Below are positions 1 through 9,100 of a DNA stretch of 19,204 nucleotides, piece by piece. The notes below the pieces were generated by a model. It was not told where the DNA came from. It was given only the letters and a program-made list of their open reading frames with translations, and searched no databases. The first letter of the stretch is position 1. Every line of letters starts with the position of its first letter. Position numbers and translations under genes: made by a program. Source of the stretch: GCA-003244245 sp035714625 (GTDB lineage Bacteria; Actinomycetota; Actinomycetes; Mycobacteriales; Pseudonocardiaceae). Where the stretch lies: positions 1 through 19,204 of the forward strand of contig DASTLT010000251.1 in assembly GCA_035714625.1 (NCBI GenBank). Direction: 5' to 3'.

Positions 1-710
1 CGTGCGTAGCGGGTGTCGGGGGCGGCGTCGGCGCGCAGCACCGCGACCGACCCCGCGGGCAGCAGCCGCTCGGCGGCGGCGGCGAGCCGGTCGAGGTCCT
101 TGCCGTCGGGGACGACGACCAGCGCGCCCCGCCCGCCGGACAGCGCCGCCTGGGCGAGCTCGGCCAGCCGGGTGGGCCAGTCCTCCCCCGGCAACGCCTG
201 CCAGCAGGCGTGCGCGGCCCGGCCCGCAGCCAAGGCATCCAGGAAGGCCGGGCCGCGGGGATAGCGGGCCCAGCCGGACGCGGCGGGCCGCTGCGGGCGG
301 GGTGCCCCGGGCGTGCCGGGTTCGGCCTCGGTGCGGGCGTGCCGCGGTGGCACGGCCAGCCGCAGCACGTCGCTCATCGTGCCCGCGCAGCGGTCGGCCA
401 CCGCCCGGGCCAGCGCCGCGATCTGGGGGCTGAGCACCGGCTCGGCCGAGACCACCCGCTCCAGCCAGCCGAGCCGGCCCGGATGATCGGAGCCCGCGGC
501 CCGCTCCAGCAGCCACCCATCAACCAGCCGCCCGGCAAAGCGCACCCGCACCCGGACGCCGGGCAGCGCCGTCGCGTCCAGGTCCGCAGGAACCTGGTAG
601 TCGAACAGACGGTCCAGATGGGCCAGCGAGATGTCCACGCACACCCGGGCGACCGGCAGCGCGGCCGCCGGGATCTGCTGCCCACGACGCGACCGACCGG
701 CTTTGCTCAC
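1..710 (-). CDS. priA: Primosomal protein N' (PriA), actinobacterial helicase-deficient type, C-terminus cut by window edge
   Basis: The first 236 codons are present and the rest lies beyond position 1. The start is GTG at 710; an in-frame TAG lies four codons upstream, so no longer start is possible. The N-terminal 3'-DNA-end-binding domain is recognisable: VARVCVDISLAHLDRLFDY, then a barrel-like stretch ending VRVRFAGRLVDGWLLER. PriA recognises stalled forks and helps reload the replicative helicase. Where helicase-type PriA has the Walker A motif (GVTGSGKTE in E. coli), this protein reads ALPGEDWPTRLAEL, followed by the usual GALVVVPD strand, so the ATP-binding lysine is absent. Actinobacterial PriA homologues are known to lack helicase motifs, so this is probably a structural replication-restart factor. 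It is encoded downstream of metK in the same orientation, with a DinB gene between them on the other strand. Confidence 0.88.
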   Translation of the reverse strand, partial: MSKAGRSRRGQQIPAAALPVARVCVDISLAHLDRLFDYQVPADLDATALPGVRVRVRFAGRLVDGWLLERAAGSDHPGRLGWLERVVSAEPVLSPQIAALARAVADRCAGTMSDVLRLAVPPRHARTEAEPGTPGAPRPQRPAASGWARYPRGPAFLDALAAGRAAHACWQALPGEDWPTRLAELAQAALSGGRGALVVVPDGKDLDRLAAAAERLLPAGSVAVLRADAAPDTRYA

Positions 711-845
711 CCCGCGGGTCTACCAGAGCCGCCGGTCAGCCCCATCCCGCCCAAGGCACCCGGACATTCATCACACGCCGCCCCGGAACTGTCAGTACCG
801 GGCCGTACCGTGCTACCTGCCCACATCAAACGGGAGACGGAGATC

Positions 846-1367
846 ATGACCAGAACTGAGAAGACTGTGACCGGCGAACGGGCCGACCTGCTGGAGACGC
901 TGACCCAGCACCGGTACTTCCTGCGCTACACCGTCCGCGATCTTACCGACGAGCAGGCCGCGCAGCGCACCACGGTGAGTGAGCTGTGCCTGGGTGGCCT
1001 GATCAAGCACGTGACGCTCACCGAACGGCAGTGGATCAACTTCATCCTCGACGGCCCCTCGGTCCTGAGTGGCTCGGAGGAGGGGAACTCGGCTGACTGG
1101 GCAGGGGGATTCCGCATGCTGGAGGGGGAAACCCTGGCCGGACTGCTGGACGAGTACGAGCAGGTGGCGCGCCGGACCGATGAGCTCGTGGCGACCCTGC
1201 CCGATCTGGATGTCTCCCACCCGCTGCCCGAGGCTCCCTGGTTCGAGCCGGGCGCGCGCTGGTCAGCGCGCCGGGTCCTGCTGCACGTGCTCGCCGAGAC
1301 CGCCCAGCACGCTGGGCACGCCGACATCATCCGCGAGTCTTTAGACGGGGCCAAGACCATGGGGTAG
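846..1367 (+). CDS. DinB / DUF664 family protein (putative metal-dependent thiol transferase)
   Basis: This 173-residue protein starts at ATG 846, with purine-rich GGAGACGGAG upstream as ribosome binding site. The sequence fits the DinB/DUF664 four-helix bundle: a first helix, the motif LGGLIKHVTLTERQW with His55, and near the C-terminus HVLAETAQHAGHADIIRE with His155 and His158. These three histidines are the expected metal ligands. Relatives include mycothiol- and bacillithiol-dependent transferases and maleylpyruvate isomerase-like enzymes, but the substrate cannot be told here. It is one of only two genuine plus-strand genes. It diverges from priA across a 135-base gap with no promoter I could define, and converges on metK with 25 bases between the stops; only a weak 4-bp hairpin was seen there. 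GC is somewhat lower than in its neighbours (39 of 60 in one hand count), suggesting a separate insertion. Confidence 0.85.
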   Translation: MTRTEKTVTGERADLLETLTQHRYFLRYTVRDLTDEQAAQRTTVSELCLGGLIKHVTLTERQWINFILDGPSVLSGSEEGNSADWAGGFRMLEGETLAGLLDEYEQVARRTDELVATLPDLDVSHPLPEAPWFEPGARWSARRVLLHVLAETAQHAGHADIIRESLDGAKTMG

Positions 1368-1392
1368 CGAGAGGGCCTCGGGTAAGCGATGT

Positions 1393-2586
<1,194 letters not shown>

Positions 2587-2620
2587 GGGCTGCCTTCCGA
2601 CGGGGTACATGGCGCATCGC

Positions 2621-2626
2621 ACCCTA
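2621..2626 (-). promoter_or_regulatory. Possible -10 element for metK
   Basis: On the minus strand the coaBC-metK gap contains TAGGGT, an acceptable actinobacterial -10 hexamer. Transcription from it would begin near 2614 and give a leader of roughly 28 bases before the GTG at 2586, with GGAAGG inside it. No convincing -35 is present at 17-18 bases, so this is only a candidate. Confidence 0.25.
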
Positions 2627-2655
2627 CTCGGCTGGATTTCTCCGGACCGGGTTTA

Positions 2656-3897
2656 TCAGGCGGGCGGGTTCAGACGGGCGCTGGCGGCGTCCCAGACGCG
2701 GGCCGCGAGCAGGGCTTTGGGCCCCTCGGCCAGCTCGACCTCGGCACCGTCAGCACCGATCAGCCAGCCGGAGTTGGATCCGACGTCGAAGGCCCGGCCC
2801 TCCCCCACCGCGTTGACCACCAGCAGATCGCAGCCCTTGCGGGTGAGCTTGGCCCGGCCGTGTGCCAGCACGCCACCCGCGACGTCGCCGGTCTCGGCGG
2901 CGAAGCCGACGATGAGCTGGCCCGCTGGGCGGCGCGCGACCAGTTCGGCCAGGATGTCCGGGTTGAGGGTGAGCGCAACCGGGTCTGGTGCCGAGCCGGA
3001 CTTCTTTATCTTGCTGGTCTGGGGCCGGGCCGGGCGGAAATCCGCCACCGCCGCCGCCATCACCACCACGTCCGCGTCCGGTGCCGCCTTGAGCATCGCC
3101 TCCTGCAACTGCACGGCGGTGCGCACCCGAGTCACCTCGACCCCGGCGGGATAGGCCAGATCAGCGGTGTGCGCCGCCACCAGGTGCACCCGGGCCCCGC
3201 GCTGCGCGGCCACCTGGGCGAGCGCGAAACCCTGCCGGCCGGAGGACCGGTTACCCAGATAGCGGACCGGGTCCAGCGGTTCGCGGGTACCGCCAGCGGA
3301 GATCACTACCTGCCGGCCAGCCAGGTCGCGGCGCAACGCGCCCGGGTAGTGCAGCAGCAGGGTGGCCAGCTCGACTATCTCCGCAGGCTCCGGCAGCCGA
3401 CCCGCTCCGGAGTCGGGGCCGGTGAGCCGGCCGTGCGCGGGCTCAGCGACGACGGTTCCCCGGGCGCGCAGCACCGCGACGTTGTGCACCGTCGCCGGAT
3501 GCTCCCACATCTCGGTGTGCATGGCGGGCACCAGCAGCACCGGACACCGGGCCGTGAGCAAGGTAGCGGTCAGCAGGTCGTCGGCCCGTCCGTGCGCGGC
3601 GCGGGCCAGCAGGTCTGCGGTCGCCGGGGCGACCAGCACCAGATCGGCGCTCTGCCCAAGCCGGACGTGCGGCACCTCGGGGACGTCGGTGAAGACGCTG
3701 TGCCATGCCGGGAGTCCAGACAGTGCCTCCCAGGTCGCCGCGCCGACGAAGCGCAACGCGGACTCGGTGGGCACCACCCGCACCTGGTGCCCGGCCTCGG
3801 TGAGCTGACGCAGTACCTCACACACCTTGTAGGCGGCGATGCCACCCCCGATGCCAAGGACGAGGCGGTTGGATCGCGCGGCCGGGACGGGCGTCAC
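2656..3897 (-). CDS. coaBC: Bifunctional phosphopantothenoylcysteine decarboxylase / phosphopantothenate-cysteine ligase
   Basis: This 413-residue protein catalyses two consecutive steps of coenzyme A synthesis. The N-terminal CoaC flavoprotein domain (about 1-190) shows LGIGGGIAAYK, the active-site histidine region PEVPHVRLGQSADLVLVAPATAD (His77) and PAMHTEMW. The C-terminal CoaB ligase domain (about 191-413) shows ISAGGTREPLDPVRYLGNRSSG, AAAVADFRP, KIKK, LNPDIL, GFAAET and KLTRKGCDLLVVN. Two CoaC positions differ from E. coli: His replaces Asn in PAMN, and the segment that carries the ACGD cysteine reads GRLTGPDSGAGRL. This looks like an actinobacterial variant rather than damage. The GTG start at 3897 overlaps the rpoZ stop by four bases (GTGA), so the two are probably translated together. 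Confidence 0.96.
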   Translation of the reverse strand: MTPVPAARSNRLVLGIGGGIAAYKVCEVLRQLTEAGHQVRVVPTESALRFVGAATWEALSGLPAWHSVFTDVPEVPHVRLGQSADLVLVAPATADLLARAAHGRADDLLTATLLTARCPVLLVPAMHTEMWEHPATVHNVAVLRARGTVVAEPAHGRLTGPDSGAGRLPEPAEIVELATLLLHYPGALRRDLAGRQVVISAGGTREPLDPVRYLGNRSSGRQGFALAQVAAQRGARVHLVAAHTADLAYPAGVEVTRVRTAVQLQEAMLKAAPDADVVVMAAAVADFRPARPQTSKIKKSGSAPDPVALTLNPDILAELVARRPAGQLIVGFAAETGDVAGGVLAHGRAKLTRKGCDLLVVNAVGEGRAFDVGSNSGWLIGADGAEVELAEGPKALLAARVWDAASARLNPPA

Positions 3898-4184
3898 TCG
3901 CCCTCGGTGTGCTCAAGCAGTCCGGCGTGAATCTCGCGCAGCGCGATCGAAAGGGGCTTCTCCCGCGCCCCCGGCTCGACCAGCGGGCCGACGTACTCCA
4001 GCAGGCCCTCCCCGAGCTGGGCGTAGTAGTCATTGATCTGACGGGCCCGCTTGGCCGCGAAGATGACCAGCGCGTACTTGGAGCTGACCTTGCTCAGCAG
4101 GTCGTCGATCGGGGGGTTGGTGATGCCCTCGGGGGCCATCACCGACGGCGCGCCCAGCGCGCCCAGTTCGGTGGGGATGCTCAC
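3894..4184 (-). CDS. rpoZ: RNA polymerase omega subunit
   Basis: Omega is a small subunit that helps assemble and stabilise RNA polymerase by holding the beta' subunit. The 96-residue product contains the core motif DDLLSKVSSKYALVIFAAKR followed by ARQINDYY, with the longer actinobacterial C-terminal part LGEGLLEYVGPLVEPGAREK. The start is GTG at 4184 (VSIPTELG), preceded by GGAG at a suitable distance. The stop overlaps the coaBC start by four bases. It lies 47 bases downstream of gmk; that gap holds a short direct repeat. Confidence 0.96.
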   Translation of the reverse strand: MSIPTELGALGAPSVMAPEGITNPPIDDLLSKVSSKYALVIFAAKRARQINDYYAQLGEGLLEYVGPLVEPGAREKPLSIALREIHAGLLEHTEGE

Positions 4185-4197
4185 TCACTCGCTCCAG

Positions 4198-4227
4198 ATG
4201 CCATCAGAGATCGCAATGCCGTCAGAG
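4198..4227. repeat. Two 12-base direct repeats in the gmk-rpoZ gap
   Basis: Plus-strand ATGCCATCAGAG (4198-4209) recurs as ATGCCGTCAGAG (4216-4227), one mismatch, with an 18-base period. It sits just upstream of the rpoZ ribosome binding site. It might be an operator or just slippage debris. Confidence 0.5.
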
Positions 4228-4231
4228 GCCT

Positions 4232-4846
4232 TCAGTGCCCCCGGCCCCGGCAGTGCTCAGGACGGGTGCCAACCATTAAGGCTATCAACTCATCGGCGGC
4301 CCGCTGCACATTGTCGTTGACCACCATCGCGTCGAACTCATCGGCGGCGTCCAACTCGGTGCGGGCCAACTGCAGCCGGCGCTCTCGCGCGGCCGGATGC
4401 TCCGTGCCGCGCTGGGATAACCGCCCCAGCAGCACCTCCCAGGAAGGCGGCACCAGCATCACCAGCAGGGCGTCCGGCATCGCGGCCCGAACCTGCCGGG
4501 CCCCCTGCAACTCGATTTCCAGCAATGCCGAACGGCCGGCGGCCAGCGCCGCACGCACCGGCCCGGCCGGAGTGCCGTAGGAGTGACCCGCGTACTCGGC
4601 GTGTTCGAGCAGCTCACCGCGCTCTACCAGGCGGGCGAAGGTGGCTGGGTCCACATAGTGGTAGTGCTGACCGGGCCGCTCCCCCGCCCGGGGTGCTCGG
4701 GTGGTGACCGACACGCTGACGAACAGCTCCGGGCAGCGGCGCCGAATCTCAGCCACCACGCTGGACTTCCCGACCCCGGAGGGGCCCGATACTACGGCGA
4801 GCCGAGGTCCGGCGGTCTCAGCGGACCCCGGCTCGCAAGTCGTCAC
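4232..4846 (-). CDS. gmk: Guanylate kinase
   Basis: Guanylate kinase phosphorylates GMP to GDP with ATP. The P-loop GPSGVGKSS is at residues 21-29, followed by the GMP-binding region SVSVTTRAPRAGERPGQHYH and the segment LLEIELQGARQVR. The lid and C-terminal arginines (RLSQRGTEHPAARERRLQLA) are also present. GTG at 4846 gives 204 residues (VTTCEPGSAETAG), close to the family length. It starts seven bases after the mihF stop, with GGAGAG about ten bases upstream. A longer open frame to 4903 would run into mihF and is not needed. Its place in the mihF-gmk-rpoZ-coaBC-metK series is the standard actinobacterial arrangement. Confidence 0.96.
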   Translation of the reverse strand: MTTCEPGSAETAGPRLAVVSGPSGVGKSSVVAEIRRRCPELFVSVSVTTRAPRAGERPGQHYHYVDPATFARLVERGELLEHAEYAGHSYGTPAGPVRAALAAGRSALLEIELQGARQVRAAMPDALLVMLVPPSWEVLLGRLSQRGTEHPAARERRLQLARTELDAADEFDAMVVNDNVQRAADELIALMVGTRPEHCRGRGH

Positions 4847-4853
4847 CGCCAGG

Positions 4854-5171
4854 TCACTCTCCGCTGAACTCGGTGAGCAGTGCCTTGCGCTGGCGCTCAC
4901 CAAGCCCGCGCAGTCTGCGACTCGGCGCGATCTCCAGCCGCTCCATGATCTGCGCAGCGCGGACCTTGCCCACGCCCGGCAAGGCCTCCAACAAGGCCGA
5001 GACCTTCATCTTGCCCAAGATGTCGTCGCTGTCAGCGTTGGCGAGGACCTCCTTGAGGTTGGTCCCACCACGCTTTAGGCGCTCCTTGAGCTCGGCCCGG
5101 GCGCGGCGGGCGGCAGCCGCCTTCTCCAACGCAGCGGCCCGCTGCTCCTCGGTCAGCTCGGGAAGGGCCAC
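4854..5171 (-). CDS. mihF: Mycobacterial-type integration host factor (mIHF)
   Basis: mIHF is an actinobacteria-specific nucleoid protein that bends DNA; it is unrelated to the alpha/beta IHF of proteobacteria. The 105-residue product begins VALPELTEEQRAAALEKA, has a basic helix (RRARAELKERLKRGG), the conserved core GKMKVSALLEALPGVGKVRA with a helix-two-turn-helix DNA-binding fold, and RRLRGLGERQRKALL near the end. GTG at 5171 has a very strong ribosome binding site, GGAGGAG, five bases upstream. It gives the same 105-residue length as the functional M. tuberculosis protein. The frame stays open upstream to 5435, but that part would lie inside pyrF in another frame and is low-complexity. The 79-base gap to pyrF has no promoter I could define. 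Confidence 0.96.
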   Translation of the reverse strand: MALPELTEEQRAAALEKAAAARRARAELKERLKRGGTNLKEVLANADSDDILGKMKVSALLEALPGVGKVRAAQIMERLEIAPSRRLRGLGERQRKALLTEFSGE

Positions 5172-5250
5172 GGTCTCCTCCGTCGATTTCTGGTGCTTAC
5201 GGATGGTCTGGATATGGTGCGGCGACCGTATCCCCCGGACAGTCCACCTT

Positions 5251-6147
5251 TCAACGCGGGGTGCCCCCATCAACCTGCCCTGACGGCTGCCGGAGCAGGG
5301 CAGCGGCCTCGGCGGCCATCCGCCGGGCGGCACAGCGTAGGGTGGCCGGCTCGGGGCCGCGCCGCAACAGGTCCCGCGACGTGGCCGGCAGCACCCGGTC
5401 GGCCACCGGGCCGAACACCCGGTGCAGGTCAGCAAGGGTGGCGCCCTGAGCGCCCAGGCCCGGAGCCAGCACTGGGCCGTTCAGCCCCTCAAGTCGCAGC
5501 ATCCCAGCGGGGGCGGTAGCCCCCACCACCACACCGATGTCACCGATCGGTTGCCGGCCGACGTTGCGGGCCGCGACGGCGTCGACCACGGACTGCGCGA
5601 CTGTGCTACCGGTTGCGGTGTACGCGGCCTGCACCTGCGCCCCCTCCGGGTTGGAGGTCAGGGCCAGCACGAACACCCCCCGCCCGGTGCGGCCGGCCAG
5701 CTCGAATGCCGGGTCCAGGGCGTCCACCCCGAGGTAGGGCGACACCGTGATGGCGTCCGCCGTCAGCGGCGCGCCATCGCTCAGATAGGCATCGGCGTAG
5801 CCCGTCATGGTCGAGCCGATGTCGGCCCGTTTGACGTCCAGCAGAACCAGCGCACCAGCGTCGCGGGCGAGCACCAGCACCCGCTCCAGCACCGCGATCC
5901 CCTGGGCGCCGTGGCGCTCGAAGAACGCCGATTGCGGCTTGACCACCGCCACCTCTGGTGCCAGCGTCTCGACCGCGGTCAGCGCACACCGCTCCAGACC
6001 GCCCACGTCGTCGGTCAGCCCCCAGTGACGCAACAACCCGGGATGCGGGTCGATGCCGGCGCACAACGGCCCCCGGGCAGCCACCGCCGCGGTCAAGCGC
6101 GCACCGAATCCCGCAGGTGCAGCGGGTTGGACCGGGATTTCCGGCAT
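5251..6147 (-). CDS. pyrF: Orotidine 5'-phosphate decarboxylase, type 2
   Basis: PyrF makes UMP by decarboxylating OMP, the last step of the pathway. The 298-residue length and the sequence fit the type 2 (actinobacterial) subfamily. The catalytic Asp-Lys-Asp cluster is visible as LLDVKRADIGST (Lys106), with LCAGIDPHPGLL near the N-terminus, VVKPQSAFFERHG, the TSNPEG motif and a phosphate-binding segment VLAPGLGAQGA. ATG at 6147 (MPEIPVQPA) has GAGGTGAT upstream and begins four bases after the carB stop; a longer frame to 6210 would overlap carB. The gene is the last pyrimidine gene of the operon, followed by mihF. Confidence 0.96.
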   Translation of the reverse strand: MPEIPVQPAAPAGFGARLTAAVAARGPLCAGIDPHPGLLRHWGLTDDVGGLERCALTAVETLAPEVAVVKPQSAFFERHGAQGIAVLERVLVLARDAGALVLLDVKRADIGSTMTGYADAYLSDGAPLTADAITVSPYLGVDALDPAFELAGRTGRGVFVLALTSNPEGAQVQAAYTATGSTVAQSVVDAVAARNVGRQPIGDIGVVVGATAPAGMLRLEGLNGPVLAPGLGAQGATLADLHRVFGPVADRVLPATSRDLLRRGPEPATLRCAARRMAAEAAALLRQPSGQVDGGTPR

Positions 6148-6151
6148 GTGA

Positions 6152-9100
6152 TCACCTCGCTCGGCTCGCAGGCCGCCGAAGGTCGGCCGGCGCTGCCCGT
6201 AGCGCCGCATGCAGGTCCTGTAACGGGCGAACCGTGATGTCCCCCCGGATCAGTGCCTCGATGCCCTGCACTGCCGCCGCCGCGCCCTGCACGGTGGTGA
6301 TACACGGGATCGACCGGGATACCGCGGCGGTGCGGATCTCATAGCCGTCCACCCGGGGGCCAGGATTGCCGTAGGGGGTGTTGATCACCATGTCGACCTG
6401 GCCGGAGTTGATCAGGTCGATGATGTTGCCCTGGCCCAGCTCCGGGCCTTCGCGGGACTGGCCGCGAAAAGACCCCGAACCCTCGAAATGCTTGCGCACC
6501 CCGGTGCACGGAATGCCGTTGCGGCGCAGGGTGTCGGCCGTTCCCCGGGTGGCGAGCACCTCGAAACCGAGATCGGCCAACCGCTTCACCGGAAGCACCA
6601 AAGCCCGTTTGTCCCGGTTGGCCACTGAGACGAATACCCGTCCCGAGGTCGGCAACGAACCGTAAGCGGCAGTCTGCGACTTCGCGAACGCCTGTCCGAA
6701 CGCGGCGTCGATGCCCATCACCTCGCCGGTCGACTTCATCTCCGGACCGAGCAGCGAGTCCACCCCATGCCCTTCCCGGGTGCGGAACCGGTGGAAGGGC
6801 AGCACGGCCTCCTTGACGGCCACCGGCGCACTCGCCGGCAGGTCCCCGCCATCACCCTGTAGTGGCAGCAGGCCCTCGGCACGCAGTTGCACAATGCTGG
6901 CTCCGAGCATGACCCGGGCGGCGGCCTTCGCCAGCGGCACCCCGGTCGCCTTGGACACGAACGGCACCGTCCGGCTCGCCCGGGGGTTGGCCTCGAGCAC
7001 GTAGAGCACATCGCCTTTGAGCGCATACTGCACGTTGAGCAGACCACGTACGCCCACCCCGCGGGCGATCGCCTCGGTGGAGGCGCGCACCGTGGCCAGG
7101 TCGGCCTCACCGAGCGCGATGGGCGGTAGCACACAGGCCGAGTCCCCGGAGTGCACTCCGGCCTCCTCGATATGCTCCATGATCCCGCCGAGGTAGATCC
7201 CGTCCGGGCCGGGAGTGCCGTCGCACAGCGCGTCCACGTCGATCTCGATGGCGTCGTCGAGGAAACGGTCCACCAGCACCGGGTGCTCTGGGGTGATCTC
7301 GGTGGCCCGGGTGATGTAGCCGGCCAGGGTGGTCTCGTCGTAGACGATCTCCATGCCGCGCCCGCCCAGCACGTAGGAGGGGCGGACCAGCACCGGGTAC
7401 CCGATCTCCTCGGCGATCTTCCGGGCGTCCGTGAAGGAGGTGGCCGTGCCGTAGGCCGGGGCGGGCAGCCCGGCCCGCTCCAGCACCGCACCGAAGGAGC
7501 CACGGTCCTCGGCGAGGTGGATCGCCTCCGGTGTGGTGCCGACCACCGGCACCCCGGCGTCGGCCAGCCGCTGCGCCAACCCCAGCGGGGTCTGCCCGCC
7601 GAGCTGCACGATCACCCCGGCCACGGTCCCCGATGCCCGCTCCGCGTCGACCACCTCCGCGACGTCCTCGAAGGTCAGCGGCTCGAAGTACAGCCGGTCC
7701 GAGGTGTCATAATCCGTGGAGACGGTCTCCGGGTTGCAGTTGACCATCACCGTCTCGTAGCCGAGCCCGTTGTTGTCCGGAGCCGCGCTCAGCGCGATGG
7801 CGGCGTGCACGCAGGAGTAGTCGAACTCGATGCCCTGCCCGATCCGGTTCGGCCCGGAACCGAGGATGACCACTTTGGGCCGCGTGCGCTGCTCGCTGAC
7901 CTCGGTCTCCGCGTCGGGGTCGCTTTCGTAGGCGGAGTAATGGTATGGCGTGCGGGCGGCGAACTCCGCGGCGCAGGTGTCCACCGTCTTGTAGACCGGC
8001 CGCACCCCCAGCCGGTGCCGCAAGGCCCGGATCTCGGACTCGGCCGGCTCGCCACGCACAGCGGCGAGCTGCCGGTCGGACAGCCCGGCCCTCTTGGCCT
8101 GGCGCAGCAGCGGCTCGTCCAGCTCCGGTGCCGCGGCCAGCTCGGCGCGCAGTTCAACCAGGCCGGCGATCTGGTCGATGAACCAGGGGTCAATGGCCGA
8201 TGCCTCGGCAACCTGGGAGACGGTGGCGCCCAGGCGCAACGCCCGCTCGGCGGTGTAGAGCCGGCCGTCATGCGGCACCCGCAGCGCCGCCAGCTCAGCG
8301 CCCGCGCTGGCGTCCGGCGGGTCGGGCACGGTCCAGAACCCGGCCGCGGCGGTCTCCGCCGAGCGCAGTGCCTTGTTCAGCGCCTCGGGGAACGACCGGC
8401 CCAGCGCCATCGCCTCGCCCACCGACTTCATCGTGGTGGTGAGCGTGGGATCGGCGCCGGGGAACTTCTCGAAGGCGAACCGGGGCACCTTGACCACCAC
8501 ATAGTCCAGGGTGGGCTCGAAGCTCGCCGGGGTCTCCCCGGTGATGTCGTTGGTGATCTCGTCCAGGGTGTAGCCGACAGCCAGCTTCGCCGCGATCTTG
8601 GCGATGGGGAACCCGGTGGCCTTGGACGCCAGTGCACTCGATCGCGACACCCGTGGGTTCATCTCGATCACGACCAGCCGGCCGTTGCGCGGATGCACCG
8701 CGAACTGGATGTTGCATCCGCCGGTGTCCACCCCGACCTCGCGCAGCACCGCGATCCCCACGTCGCGCATGTGCTGGTACTCGCGGTCGGTCAGGGTCAT
8801 CGCCGGGGCGACGGTCACCGAGTCCCCGGTGTGCACGCCCATCGGGTCGATGTTCTCGATCGAGCACACCACCACCACGTTGTCGCGGTGGTCGCGCATC
8901 AGCTCGAGCTCGTACTCCTTCCAGCCCAGCACGCTCTCTTCGATGAGCACCTCGTGCACCGGGCTTTGCGCCAGGCCCGCTGCTGCCAGGCGCTCCAGAT
9001 CGGCCGGCGTGTGTGCCATCCCGGAACCGAGCCCACCCATGGTGAACGAGGGCCGGATCACCACTGGCAGGCCGAGCTCGTCGACGGCCGCCCGCACCTC

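Noticed and set aside
1368..1392. Terminator between the DinB gene and metK
   Set aside because: Only a 4-bp stem (CGAG/CTCG) is visible, too weak to annotate.
5172..5435. N-terminal extension of mIHF to 193 residues
   Set aside because: It would overlap pyrF in another frame, has low-complexity sequence, and the GTG at 5171 has a strong ribosome binding site and gives the functional 105-residue length.
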